A stretch of DNA of 64,000 bases from the NCBI GenBank assembly GCA_965279565.1, contig OZ257249.1:682001-746000 (forward strand), written 5' to 3'. The notes below the pieces were generated by a model. It had not been told where the DNA came from. It did no database searches and was given only the letters and a program-made list of their open reading frames with translations. Both the position numbers and the translations under genes were made by a program. Positions 49,893 to 59,101 of this stretch are shown piece by piece. The DNA is from Tagaea sp965279565 (lineage in GTDB: Bacteria; Pseudomonadota; Alphaproteobacteria; CACIAM-22H2). Each line of letters opens with the position of its first letter. Positions within the stretch are counted from its first letter, which is position 1.

Positions 49893-51827
49893 TCACCCCT
49901 TCGAGAATCCGGGCACCAGGCGCGCGACGGCATAGACGCCGACCGCGATCGCCACGCCGATCATGTCGGTGACCGTGCCGGGCACGATGAGAAGCAGCGC
50001 ACCCGCGGCGAGCGGCACGCGCAGCATCCAGCCGATCTGCCGGCCGAACCAGCCTTCGGTCGAGCAGGCCAGCAGCACGACGCCGATGGCAGCGGTCGCG
50101 AGCACGGGTGCGATCTCCGCCATCGTGCCCTGGCCGAGCAACAGCGGCGAATAGAAGAACATGAACGGCACGATGAAGACGGCAAGGCCCATCTTGACCG
50201 ACACGAATGCCGTCTTCCACGGATCGGCCTGCGCGATCGCCGCCGCCGCGAACGAGGCGAGTGCCACCGGCGGCGTGATCGCCGACACGACCGCGTAATA
50301 GAAGATGAACATGTGCGCGATCAGCGGCGGCACGCCGAGACGCTGCAGGCCCGGTGCGATTACCGCCGCGGCGATCGCGTAGGCCGCCGTTGTCGGCATG
50401 CCCATGCCCAGCACGAGCGCGACGACCATCGCGAAGACCATCGCGAAAAGCGGATCGCCGCCGGCGAACTGCAGCAGCAGCTGCGCGAAGCGGCCGCCGA
50501 TTCCGGTCAGCGCGATGACGCCCACGATGATGCCGGCCGCTGCGCATACCGAGACAAGCTGCAGCGAATCGCGCGCCGCCTGGTTCAGCGCCTGCATCGC
50601 GCGGCGCGGCCCGATCGCGTGCTGGCGGTCGAGCCAGCTCACGACGATCGCGGCGAGAATCGCGAGCGAACCCGCGCGGAAGGCCGAATAGCCGTCGACG
50701 AGGAGCCAGACCATGATCGCGACGGGCGCGAAGAGGTAGAACTTGCGCGCGAGGGCCGACAGCGGCGGAAGCTCGCTGCGCGGCAGCCCGTCGAGCTTGT
50801 GGATGCGCGCGTGCAGCTCCACGTGCGCGTAGCACGCGATGTAGAACAGCACGCACGGGATGATCGCCGCATAGGCGATATCGGAATAGGGGATGCCTGT
50901 GATCTCGGCCATCAGGAAGGCGCCCGCACCCAGCACGGGCGGTGTGATCTGGCCGCCGGTCGACGAAGTCGCCTCGACGGCACCGGCGGTCACGCGGTCG
51001 TAGCCGACGCGGCGCATCATCGGAATCGTGACCGCCCCCGACGCGACGACGTTGGCGACCGACGAACCGGAGATCGAGCCGAACAGGACACCGGATGCGA
51101 CCGTCGCCTTCGCGGGCCCGCCGCGCAGGCCGCCGAACAGCGACAGCGACAGGTCGTTGAAGTAGTCGCCGACCTTCGATGTCTGCAGGAAAGCGCCGAA
51201 CGCGACGAACAGCACGATGAAGTTCGACGACGCCTCGGTCGTCGTGCCGAAGATGCCGAGATCGGAATAGATGTAGGCGAAGAAGCGCTGCCACTCGAAT
51301 CCGCGATGGTAGAGCACGCCGGGCAGCCACTGCCCGACGAAGACGTAGAGGATGAACACGCCTGCGATGATCGGCAGCGCCAGGCCCGCGGTGCGGCGCG
51401 CGAACTCCAGCACCAGCAGCGTGCCGACCAGTCCGCTCCAGATGTCGAGCGGATCGGGGATCGCGCCGGCGCGGAACAGCAGGCCGTCGATCTCGATATA
51501 CATGTAGGCCGCGCAGCCCACTGCCAGCGCCATCAGCACCCAGTCGTACCAGGGGATGCGGTGGGCGGACGCGTCACGATACGGGCGATAGAGCGCGAAT
51601 CCGAGGACCGAACCGATCGCCACATGCGTGACGCGGAACAGCAGCGCTTCCTGCGGGAAGAAATTGAGGACGGCGATGTGATAGGCCGTGAATACCACGC
51701 CGATCGCGAAGATCAGCTGCGCCTCGACGCCCGTCAGCGCGCGCTTGAGACCGGCGAATTCCTCTTCCGGCGTCTCGATCGCGACATCGTCCGTCGCGAC
51801 CGCGACCGGCGCGGCGGTTTTCTTCAT
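49893..51827 (-). CDS. TAXI-type TRAP transporter permease (fused small and large subunits)
   Basis: 644 residues with about 17 helices, the 4TM/12TM fusion of DctQ- and DctM-like parts. LFGSISGSSVANVVASGAVTIPMMRRVGYD and EATSSTGGQITPPVLGAGAFLMAEITG are the DctM signatures, and a second copy of the motif pattern is MGMPTTAAYAIAAAVIAPGL. It imports an organic acid using the ion gradient. It lies 69 nt behind the gene of its binding protein, separated from it by a perfect hairpin. It ends 7 nt from tRNA-Gly. Confidence 0.93.
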   Translation of the reverse strand: MKKTAAPVAVATDDVAIETPEEEFAGLKRALTGVEAQLIFAIGVVFTAYHIAVLNFFPQEALLFRVTHVAIGSVLGFALYRPYRDASAHRIPWYDWVLMALAVGCAAYMYIEIDGLLFRAGAIPDPLDIWSGLVGTLLVLEFARRTAGLALPIIAGVFILYVFVGQWLPGVLYHRGFEWQRFFAYIYSDLGIFGTTTEASSNFIVLFVAFGAFLQTSKVGDYFNDLSLSLFGGLRGGPAKATVASGVLFGSISGSSVANVVASGAVTIPMMRRVGYDRVTAGAVEATSSTGGQITPPVLGAGAFLMAEITGIPYSDIAYAAIIPCVLFYIACYAHVELHARIHKLDGLPRSELPPLSALARKFYLFAPVAIMVWLLVDGYSAFRAGSLAILAAIVVSWLDRQHAIGPRRAMQALNQAARDSLQLVSVCAAAGIIVGVIALTGIGGRFAQLLLQFAGGDPLFAMVFAMVVALVLGMGMPTTAAYAIAAAVIAPGLQRLGVPPLIAHMFIFYYAVVSAITPPVALASFAAAAIAQADPWKTAFVSVKMGLAVFIVPFMFFYSPLLLGQGTMAEIAPVLATAAIGVVLLACSTEGWFGRQIGWMLRVPLAAGALLLIVPGTVTDMIGVAIAVGVYAVARLVPGFSKG

Positions 51828-51857
51828 TGGGTTCCGGTCCGTCCCTGTTCGGCGCGT

Positions 51858-51886
51858 CGGCCGGGTTCCCCTCCGGAACCCGGCCG
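51858..51886 (-). promoter_or_regulatory. Intercistronic hairpin between TAXI binding protein and TRAP permease genes
   Basis: A perfect 12-bp inverted repeat (51858-51869 with 51875-51886, arm CGGCCGGGTTCC) around a 5-nt loop. It starts 10 nt behind the stop of the binding-protein gene and ends 30 nt before the permease ATG. No T-run follows on the minus strand. The likely role is 3'-end protection of the binding-protein message or partial termination. Confidence 0.75.
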
Positions 51887-51896
51887 CGCGTTCTGC

Positions 51897-52883
51897 TTAT
51901 CCGACGAGATTGGCCGCGATGTTGTGGCCCTTCTCGCGATAGTACTTCGCGGCACCCGGATGGAACGGCAGGAAGGTGTTCTTCCCGAGATTCGCCGGCA
52001 CCGTTTCCTTGGCCGCGGCATGCCCCTTCATCATCGCGTCGTGGTTCTCGTGCACGGCCTTGACGATCGCGTAGGCGAGCGAGTCCGGCACCGTCTTGTG
52101 CGCGATGGCAAAGTTGAACAGGCCGACGGTCAGGTCGTCCTTCGTCATCTGCTTGTACAGCCCGGCCGGGATCGTGGCGGGCGACAGTTCCGGCATCGTC
52201 TGCTGGAGCTTGGCGACTTCCGCCGCCGTGTAGCCGAAGAAGACGACGTCCTGGCTTGCCGAAAGCTCGGAGAAGTTCGGGATCGGCAGGCCGGCCGCGA
52301 AGGCGAAGCAGTCGATCAGGCCGTCGCCGAGCTGCGAGCCCATATCGGCGGCCTGGCCGTTGCGGATCGTCACGTTCTGAAGGCCGAGAGCCTGGAACAT
52401 GAGCGGGAAGTAGGTGCCCGGCGTGCCCGCGCGCGGCCCGACGCCGACGCGCTTGCCGGCGAGCTGGGCCACGCTCGTGATGCCCGACTTGCGCAAAGCG
52501 ACGAAGTGGAAGGGCGTGTCGTACATCGGGAACAGCGCGCGCACGTCGCGCATCTGCTGGCCCTTGGTCCATTCGCCCTGGCCGTTCCACGCCTGCAGCG
52601 CCACGCCCATCGTGACCATGCCGAGCTCGATCTGCTTGCCCTGGACGAGCAGCAGGTTCTGGTTCGGACCCTGCGTCTGCTGGGTGTTGATGTTGAGACC
52701 GATCTTCTCGCCCACGAGGCTGGCCCAGGCCTGCCCGTAGACGAAGTAGGTGCCGCCGACCGAGGCGGTGCCGAGCGTGACGTTGGCGGGCCAGCTCGGG
52801 TCGCGCCCCTGCGCGCGGGCGAATGCGGGGACTAGCGGTACTGCGGCGGCTCCGGCAAGCAGTTGGCGACGTGAAATCGTCAT
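51897..52883 (-). CDS. TAXI-family TRAP solute-binding protein
   Basis: 328 residues. MTISRRQLLAGAAAVPLVPAFARA is a Tat signal. The mature region WPANVTLGTASVGGTYFVYGQAWASLVGEKIG and TQGPNQNLLLVQGKQIELGMVTMG are typical TAXI features. It binds an organic acid (glutamate- or 2-oxoglutarate-like ligands are known for the family) in the periplasm for the fused permease. An AGGGAGG ribosome site precedes the ATG. Confidence 0.92.
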   Translation of the reverse strand: MTISRRQLLAGAAAVPLVPAFARAQGRDPSWPANVTLGTASVGGTYFVYGQAWASLVGEKIGLNINTQQTQGPNQNLLLVQGKQIELGMVTMGVALQAWNGQGEWTKGQQMRDVRALFPMYDTPFHFVALRKSGITSVAQLAGKRVGVGPRAGTPGTYFPLMFQALGLQNVTIRNGQAADMGSQLGDGLIDCFAFAAGLPIPNFSELSASQDVVFFGYTAAEVAKLQQTMPELSPATIPAGLYKQMTKDDLTVGLFNFAIAHKTVPDSLAYAIVKAVHENHDAMMKGHAAAKETVPANLGKNTFLPFHPGAAKYYREKGHNIAANLVG

Positions 52884-52994
52884 CGGTGTACCTCCCTGGG
52901 GGGTTCTGGAATGGCCGTTCGGCCCGGCGCCGCTGCGCGCGGCGTTTGTTCACACCAGCATATAGCGCAGGTTCGGCAGATATAAAGTCGGAAG

Positions 52995-53777
52995 TTACGC
53001 GTCCGGATCGAGTTCGGCGCGAAGTTCGTCGAAACTGACCGAGAATCCGGTCGCCGCGGTCATCGAGGCGCGTTCTGCCTCCCCAAGGGCATCGATCGGC
53101 GCCAGCCACGCCCGAAGCATCAGGCGGACCTGGGCCGGTCCGACGATGTCGGTGGCGAGCGCCCTGCCCGTCCGCACGACGACATTCGCCGACAGGCTGA
53201 CCTGCCCCGTCTTGGTGTTGAGGATGCCCAGAAGATGGCCCAGCCGCGCTTCGAAATGCCGGAATGCCGAGGGCAGGCGGACGGCGAACTGCCAGTAGAT
53301 CGGCTGGGCGAGACGATAGAAATTCTCCCAGTCGACGCCGTCGGATCCGGAACAGGCCGCGACGAGCTTGTCGCATTCCTTTTCCAGTGCTCGCTCCAGT
53401 TCCTCGCCCAGCACCAGTCGCGCGAAGTGGCGCACGCCGTGATAGACGCTGCGCGGAACCTTGCCTTCCTCGAACAGCGCCGACATCGGTTTGCACAGCA
53501 GCCGGCCGAACGCGTCCTTGCGCAGCAGCCGCGCCCAGCGATGGCGCAGGTCCTGCCCGATCCCGCTCAACGCCACGCCGGCGATCTTCGCGATCCGGCC
53601 GTTGTTGATCATCTCGGTCATCGCGGCGTTGAGATCGGAAAGCTGGATCGGGTCCGCGGCGTTCTTCTGGCGCGCCTGCACGGTTTCGATGAAACCGCAG
53701 AGCACCTCGACGGCGAGTATCTCGAGCTTCTTCTGCTCTTCCGATCCTGCGACCGGGACGGCATCACCGTCGGCCAT
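52995..53777 (-). CDS. Unknown alpha-helical cytoplasmic protein
   Basis: 260 residues from the ATG at 53777, preceded by AAGGAG. No signal peptide or membrane helix. The sequence is almost entirely helical and begins with an acidic tail before EEQKKLEILAVEVLCGFIETVQ. It has five cysteines without metal-site spacing. I do not recognise a family. It follows the SPINDLY-type glycosyltransferase gene on the same strand by 90 nt, so it might be a substrate or partner; that is speculation. Confidence 0.7.
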   Translation of the reverse strand: MADGDAVPVAGSEEQKKLEILAVEVLCGFIETVQARQKNAADPIQLSDLNAAMTEMINNGRIAKIAGVALSGIGQDLRHRWARLLRKDAFGRLLCKPMSALFEEGKVPRSVYHGVRHFARLVLGEELERALEKECDKLVAACSGSDGVDWENFYRLAQPIYWQFAVRLPSAFRHFEARLGHLLGILNTKTGQVSLSANVVVRTGRALATDIVGPAQVRLMLRAWLAPIDALGEAERASMTAATGFSVSFDELRAELDPDA

Positions 53778-53867
53778 GTGCGGATCTCCTTCTTGCCCGA
53801 CAGGATTGGCGCACGCTCCGCCGGCGTCAAGTGATGCCGCACTGCAGCATCGCAAAACCAGCGTTTT

Positions 53868-55535
53868 TCAGGCGCTTCGCCGGCACCAGCGCCGCCACAG
53901 GGCGCGATAAAGCCGTTCGTAGTCGCGCGCATGGCGGCCCAGATCGCACAGCGACGAATCTTGTACGCGTGCGCGAAGGCCGGCCCGGTCCTGGCCTGCC
54001 GCCTCCGCAGCCAGCGTCGCGGCGACGCGTGCATAACCGGCCTCGTCGCCGGCCGCCCATTCCGGCCGTCCGATGCGGGCCAGCACGGATGCCGCCCAGC
54101 GCGACATGACCGTCCGCCCGGCAAGGGCGACGACCGGCACGCCCATCCACAGCGATTCGAACGTCGTCGTCGCCCCGTTGAAGGGCGTGGTGTCGAGCGA
54201 GATGTCGATGCGCCCGTAGAAGGAAAGATGCGCCGCCATGCCGAGATCGCCGCGGTCGAACGCCAGCCGCTCAGGCGCCACGCCAAGTTCCGCGAAGCGC
54301 CGGGCCAGTTCCTCGCGCATCGCCGGGTCGTCGTAGCGGCGCGCGGATTTGAGCCGCAGGCGCGAGCCGGGCACGGCGCGCAGGGCCGCCGCCCACAGCG
54401 CGAAGGTGGCCCGCGAGAATTTCGAAGGATGGTTGGCCGAGCCGAACGTGACGTAGCCGTTCGTCGCGACCGGCGGCGGCGATACCGGCGGGGCCAGTTC
54501 GAGCGGCGGATGCACGTACATGCTGCGCAGGCGGAACGGCCGCTCGGCGAAATGGTCGTCGCCGCCCGCCGCCATGACCGGATCGAGGACGAACGCGTCG
54601 AACGCATCGGAACCCGTCGATGACGAATCGTAGATCGAGACCTGCACCGGTGCCGGGCGATGGAGTGCGATACCCAGCCGGTTCTCGTCGAAATGTGCCG
54701 CCGACAGCACCAGCACGTCGATGCCGTCCGCGCGCATGCGCCGCGCCACGGCCGCATCGTCGTGCCCGACGGTCGAGAACCAGCCGTCGGCCATCTCCTG
54801 GAATTTCCGCGTGACCGCGTCGACGCGCCGGTCCTCGGCATAGACGAACAGCTCGAAGCGCTTGCGGTCGGCGAACGCGAACAGCGCCTCCATCGTGCGC
54901 GCCACCGAATGGAAGCGGAAATCGGACGACACGTAGCCGATCCGCAGGCGTCGTTCCGGGTCGCGCGCGTTGGCGTAGTTCAGATCGACCGCCGGCGGTG
55001 AAAGTTCGGCCACGCGCCGCCGGTTCTCGTCGCGCACCAGTAGCGGATCGATGCCATCGGCATAGGCCATCGCCAGCAGATAGGCCTTCCAGCAAAGGTC
55101 GCGCCCGGCACCAATGCTGTTGGCGAGCGCCTGGCGAAAGACGGGCACCGCCTCCTCGGGCCGCGCGAGGCCGAGCAGCGACTGGCCGAGCTCGTAGAAA
55201 GGCTGCGGCTGGTCGGGCATCAGCGTGGTCAGCGGGCGCCAGATGCTCTCGGCCAGGCCGTAGCGGTCCGTCGAGCGAAGCGCATGCCCCAGCGCCGAGG
55301 CGATTTTCAGGTTCGTCGGATCGCGGCCGAACGCGACGTTCAGCATCTGGCAGGCGCGCTCGCCCTCGCCCGACTCGCTCAGGAAAAGGCCGTAGTTGTA
55401 GAGCGTATCCGGATCGTCCGGGCGCAGGCGCACGACGCGCTCGTAGAGCATCCCGGCATTCGCGAGATCGCCTGCGTTGCGCGCGTCGTTCGCGGCCCGC
55501 AGCAGGGCCTGGAACAAGGCTTCGGCGTCAGACAT
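53868..55535 (-). CDS. TPR protein with O-GlcNAc-transferase-like (SPINDLY, GT41) domain
   Basis: 555 residues. About four TPR units occupy residues ~10-170 (AGMLYERVVRLRPDDPDTLYNYGLFL; PQPFYELGQSLLGLARPEEAVPVFRQAL). The GT41-type catalytic region follows from ~195: RIGYVSSDFRFHSVARTMEALF, FGSANHPSKFSRATFALWAAAL, and PFNGATTTFESLWMGVPVVALAGRTVMSRWAASVL. Bacterial members glycosylate proteins such as flagellin or adhesins on Ser/Thr. No flagellar gene lies nearby, so the target is unknown. Confidence 0.88.
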   Translation of the reverse strand: MSDAEALFQALLRAANDARNAGDLANAGMLYERVVRLRPDDPDTLYNYGLFLSESGEGERACQMLNVAFGRDPTNLKIASALGHALRSTDRYGLAESIWRPLTTLMPDQPQPFYELGQSLLGLARPEEAVPVFRQALANSIGAGRDLCWKAYLLAMAYADGIDPLLVRDENRRRVAELSPPAVDLNYANARDPERRLRIGYVSSDFRFHSVARTMEALFAFADRKRFELFVYAEDRRVDAVTRKFQEMADGWFSTVGHDDAAVARRMRADGIDVLVLSAAHFDENRLGIALHRPAPVQVSIYDSSSTGSDAFDAFVLDPVMAAGGDDHFAERPFRLRSMYVHPPLELAPPVSPPPVATNGYVTFGSANHPSKFSRATFALWAAALRAVPGSRLRLKSARRYDDPAMREELARRFAELGVAPERLAFDRGDLGMAAHLSFYGRIDISLDTTPFNGATTTFESLWMGVPVVALAGRTVMSRWAASVLARIGRPEWAAGDEAGYARVAATLAAEAAGQDRAGLRARVQDSSLCDLGRHARDYERLYRALWRRWCRRSA

Positions 55536-55544
55536 CGCGTCGGC

Positions 55545-56549
55545 TCAAAGCCAGTCGGCCTTCTTGAAGCGCCGGTAGAGATACACGCAGATGGCCACGA
55601 TCGCGGCGACGACGATGTAGTAGCCGAACTCGGCCTTCAGTTCGGGCATGTTCTCGAAATTCATGCCGTAGATCCCGGCGATCGCCGTCGGCACGGCGAG
55701 GATGGCGGCCCAGGCCGCGAGCTTCTTGGTGACCTCGTTCTGGCTTGCAGCCGACAGCATCATCGAGGCGTCGAATGCCGAAGCCAGCGCCTCGCGCAGA
55801 TTGTCGATCGATTCGTTGACCTGCAGCACGTGGTCGTAGACGTCGTGGTAGTAGGGCCGCATGTCGGCGTCGATGATCGGCAGGTTGTAGCGTTCGAGGC
55901 GCGCGCAGACCTCCAGCATCGGCGACACCGAACGGCGGAAGCCGAGCAGTTCGCGCCGCAGCTGGTAGAGGCGGTTGACCTCGTCCGACGTGAAGGTCTT
56001 CGCGATGATGTGGCTTTCGATCTCCGCGACTTCCTCGGCGATCGTGTCGATGACCGGGAAGAAATTGTCGGCGACGAAATCCATGATCGCGTAGATCACG
56101 TAGCCCGCCCCGCGCGCGAACATCCCGGCCTCGCGCTCGCAGCGCGCGCGCACCTCGCCGTAGGAAGCCGACGGGCCGTGGCGCACGGCGATCACGTAGC
56201 CGCGGCCGGCGAAGACGTGCGTCTCGCCGTAGACGATGCAGGCGTCCTTCACCTGCGCGGTGCGCAGGACCATGAACAGCGCGTCGCCGTAGAGGTCGAT
56301 CTTCGGGCGCTGGTGCGAGCGGTTGGCATCCTCGACCGCCAGCGGATGCAGGCCGAAGCGCGCCTGGATGTGGGCGAGAATGTCCATTGACGGCTCGTGC
56401 AGGCCGATCCAGACGAACTCGCCCTCGGTCAGTGCTGCCGGGCCGACGTCCTCGATCGGGATATCGCGCACGCGCGAGCCGCTGCAGTAGACCGCGCTGG
56501 CCACCACCATCGGCGTTTCGTACTCGTTGCGCAGATCCGAGAATGCCAT
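55545..56549 (-). CDS. corA: CorA-family divalent cation channel
   Basis: 334 residues. A large cytoplasmic N-terminal domain (AEDANRSHQRPKIDLYGDALFMVLRTA) is followed by two C-terminal helices; the pore motif GMN lies in GIYGMNFENMPEL, with FGYYIV between the helices. It imports Mg2+ (or Co2+/Ni2+). Given the cobalamin locus and ApaG in the same window, cobalt entry by this channel is possible but unproven. It lies 9 nt upstream of the glycosyltransferase gene. Confidence 0.92.
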   Translation of the reverse strand: MAFSDLRNEYETPMVVASAVYCSGSRVRDIPIEDVGPAALTEGEFVWIGLHEPSMDILAHIQARFGLHPLAVEDANRSHQRPKIDLYGDALFMVLRTAQVKDACIVYGETHVFAGRGYVIAVRHGPSASYGEVRARCEREAGMFARGAGYVIYAIMDFVADNFFPVIDTIAEEVAEIESHIIAKTFTSDEVNRLYQLRRELLGFRRSVSPMLEVCARLERYNLPIIDADMRPYYHDVYDHVLQVNESIDNLREALASAFDASMMLSAASQNEVTKKLAAWAAILAVPTAIAGIYGMNFENMPELKAEFGYYIVVAAIVAICVYLYRRFKKADWL

Positions 56550-56672
56550 TTTCCGCCCCGTTCGCGGCCATCATGCCAACGGATTGTGCATCCGTCGACC
56601 CCGCGTGCGGCGATGCCCGCCGTTTGCGCGGAAAATTCGCACAGCGCGCAATCCAGAGTTCGCCGGCGGCGG

Positions 56673-56707
56673 TCGACACATGCCGTAGGGCGGGCTATAA
56701 ACCCGCC
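56673..56707 (+). promoter_or_regulatory. Promoter with palindromic -10 region before the sugar-type ABC operon
   Basis: TCGACA (56673-56678) and TATAAA (56696-56701) are spaced by 17 nt, a near-consensus sigma70 promoter. The -10 box is enclosed by a perfect inverted repeat, GGCGGG (56689-56694) and CCCGCC (56702-56707). This suggests a repressor site directly over the -10 box. The leader to the ATG at 56772 is about 65 nt. The rest of the 222-nt gap to corA shows nothing else I can name. Confidence 0.58.
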
Positions 56708-56771
56708 ACGCGACCGGCGGATTCGTCCCGCCGAACCAAAATGTCGCGCGTGAAAACGGGAGGATAACGTG

Positions 56772-58139
56772 ATGAAGCGCATCGTCGCTTTCGCAGCACT
56801 TGCATGTCTGGTGTCCCTGGGTCTGCCCGCGCAGGCGCAGGAAAAGCTCGAGGTCTGGTGGGTCAAGGGCTTCTACAAGGCCGAGGATGACGCCCTGTTC
56901 GAGGCGATCAAGAAGTTCGAGGCCAAGACCGGCGTCAAGGTCGAGCTGTCGCAGTACGCGATCCAGGACATGATCCCGAAGACGGTCGCCGCGCTCGATT
57001 CGAAGACCGTGCCGGACGTCGCCTATGCCGACGTCTACGACTTCCAGGTCACCGCGAAGTGGGCCTTCGAAGGCCGCCTCGAAGACATCTCGAGCGTCAT
57101 CCAGCCGATGCTGCCGACCTTCGCGCCCAACACCGTCGAGACGACGAATCTCTGGAACGACGTCGCCAAGAAGCGGGCCTACTACGCCTTCCCGCTCAAG
57201 CAGCAGACGATGCACATCCAGTACTGGATCGATCTGCTCAACCAGGCCGGCTTCAAGGAAAGCGATATTCCGAAGGACTGGAAGGGCTACTGGGCCTTCT
57301 GGTGCGACAAGGTGCAGCCGGGCTTCCGCCGCGCCTCGGGCTCGCGCGGATTCGGCATCGGCCAGCCGCTCGGCGTCGACTCGTCCGACTCCTACTACTC
57401 GTTCCTGACCTTCATGGACGCCTACGGCGTCAAGCTGGTGGCCGATGACGGCAAGCTGCTCGTCGACCAGCCGGCGGTGAAGGCCGGCCTCGTCGCGGCG
57501 CTCAAGGACTATACCGATCCGTACACGAAGAGCTGCACGCCGCCGTCGTCGACGAGCTGGAAGGATCCGGACAACAACGTCGCCTTCCACAACAAGACGA
57601 CCGTCATGACGCACAACGCGACGATTTCGATCGCCGCCAAGTGGCTCGACGACGCGAACAACGCGACGCTTACGCCCGAGCAGCGCGCCGAAGCGAAGAA
57701 GAACTACGACGAGCGCATCGCGACGGCCGGCTTCCCGAACCGTCCGGACGGCAAGCCGATGGTCTATCGCGCGGCCGTCAAGACGGGCGTGGTGTTCTCG
57801 GAGGCGCGCAACAAGAACCGCGCCAAGGAGTTCGTCGCGTTCCTGCTGCAGGAAGAGAACCTGACGCCGTACGTCGAAGGTTCGCTCGGCCGCTGGTTCC
57901 CGGTCACGAAGAACGCGCAGAACAGCCCGTTCTGGAAGGCCGACCGCCATCGCCAGGCGGTGCAGAGCCAGTTCTTCAACGGCACAGTGGCATTCGAGTT
58001 CACCAAGAACTGGAAGTTCACGATCCTCAACAACGAGAACGTCTGGGCGAAGGCCGCGAACCGCGTGGTCAACGAGAAGTTCACGCCCGAGCGCGCGGTC
58101 GATGAGATGATCGCACGCATCAAGCAGGTCGCCGGCTGA
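56772..58139 (+). CDS. Sugar-type ABC solute-binding protein (family 1)
   Basis: 455 residues. MKRIVAFAALACLVSLGLPAQAQ is the signal peptide. The mature protein starts KLEVWWVKGFYKAEDDALFEAIKKFEAKTGVKVEL, the standard family-1 pattern. GGGAGG lies before the adjacent GTG/ATG pair; I use the ATG. The ligand is unknown (a polyol, sugar or other oxygenated compound). Two permease genes and a dioxygenase-like gene follow; a strong hairpin separates it from the first permease gene. Confidence 0.9.
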   Translation: MKRIVAFAALACLVSLGLPAQAQEKLEVWWVKGFYKAEDDALFEAIKKFEAKTGVKVELSQYAIQDMIPKTVAALDSKTVPDVAYADVYDFQVTAKWAFEGRLEDISSVIQPMLPTFAPNTVETTNLWNDVAKKRAYYAFPLKQQTMHIQYWIDLLNQAGFKESDIPKDWKGYWAFWCDKVQPGFRRASGSRGFGIGQPLGVDSSDSYYSFLTFMDAYGVKLVADDGKLLVDQPAVKAGLVAALKDYTDPYTKSCTPPSSTSWKDPDNNVAFHNKTTVMTHNATISIAAKWLDDANNATLTPEQRAEAKKNYDERIATAGFPNRPDGKPMVYRAAVKTGVVFSEARNKNRAKEFVAFLLQEENLTPYVEGSLGRWFPVTKNAQNSPFWKADRHRQAVQSQFFNGTVAFEFTKNWKFTILNNENVWAKAANRVVNEKFTPERAVDEMIARIKQVAG

Positions 58140-58153
58140 GGCGACGGCCGGAA

Positions 58154-58185
58154 CCGGCTGCGGGGGAGCGATCCTCCGCGGCCGG
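58154..58185 (+). promoter_or_regulatory. Intercistronic hairpin behind the sugar-type binding-protein gene
   Basis: A 14-bp stem (58154-58167 with 58172-58185) closed by a GCGA tetraloop of the GNRA class; two of the pairs are G-U. It starts 14 nt after the binding-protein stop and ends 31 nt before the permease ATG. No T-run follows. Same placement as the hairpins behind ugpB and the TAXI binding-protein gene. Confidence 0.75.
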
Positions 58186-58216
58186 TGCGGCATCATTCCC
58201 GGATCGAAGTTCCAGC

Positions 58217-59095
58217 ATGTCGCAGACGACCGCAATCGACGCCGGCGCCATTCCCGTCGCCGCAGCCGCCGCCAGCCGGATGGCGTCCTGGCAGACATGG
58301 GGTCTGGTGCTGATCGCCCCCTACGTCCTCGTCTTCGCCGTCTTCGTCGTCTATCCGGTCGGCTACGGCTTCTGGCTCGGCCACAATCCGGAGAGTTACG
58401 TCGAGCTGTTCGAGGATCCGATCTTCCTCGGCGCGGTCTACAACACCTTCATATTCCTGCTCGTCGGCATCAACCTGAAGATGGCGCTGGCGCTGCTGCT
58501 GTCGGGATTCTTCGCCATCCCGCGCTGGTGGATCCGCATCGTCGGCCTGCTGTTCATCATCCCGTGGGCCGTGCCGTCGATCCCGACGATCCTGTCCTTC
58601 CGCTTCATGCTGAACCCCGAATGGGGCGTCATCAACCAGGTCATCTACAACCTGACCTTCGAGGACGGGCCGAACTGGCTCAACGATCCCACGCTGGGCC
58701 TGTCGCTCTCCATCATGGTCCATATCTGGAAGTCGTTGCCGTTCTGGACGCTGATCCTGCTCGCCGGGCGGCTCGCCATCTCGAAGGAGATGTACGAGGC
58801 CGCCGCGATCGACGGCGCGTCCGGCATCCAGCGCTTCCGGCACATCACGTGGCCGTCGATGCGCCAGCTCTATCTCACCTGCACGATCCTCTCGATGTTC
58901 TTCACGCTGGGGGACTTCAACAGCGTGTATCTGCTGACCGGCGGCGGTCCGGCCGACCTGACGCACGTGCTGGCCACGCTCGGCATCCGCTACATCCGGC
59001 TCGACCGGGTCGATCTCGCGATGGCGTCGATCATCGTGGCGCTGCCGCTGATGATGCCGCTGATGGTCTTCATGATGCGACGGCTGTCGAGGTAG
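58217..59095 (+). CDS. Sugar-type ABC permease 1
   Basis: 292 residues with six helices (first at ~22-45, LVLIAPYVLVFAVFVVYPVGYGFWL). The EAA loop is MYEAAAIDGASGIQRFRHITWPSM, and TGGGPADLTHVLATLGIR is typical of the MalF/UgpA-like group. It is the first half of the import channel, encoded 77 nt after the binding protein. Confidence 0.9.
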   Translation: MSQTTAIDAGAIPVAAAAASRMASWQTWGLVLIAPYVLVFAVFVVYPVGYGFWLGHNPESYVELFEDPIFLGAVYNTFIFLLVGINLKMALALLLSGFFAIPRWWIRIVGLLFIIPWAVPSIPTILSFRFMLNPEWGVINQVIYNLTFEDGPNWLNDPTLGLSLSIMVHIWKSLPFWTLILLAGRLAISKEMYEAAAIDGASGIQRFRHITWPSMRQLYLTCTILSMFFTLGDFNSVYLLTGGGPADLTHVLATLGIRYIRLDRVDLAMASIIVALPLMMPLMVFMMRRLSR

Positions 59096-59101
59096 ACGAC
59101 G

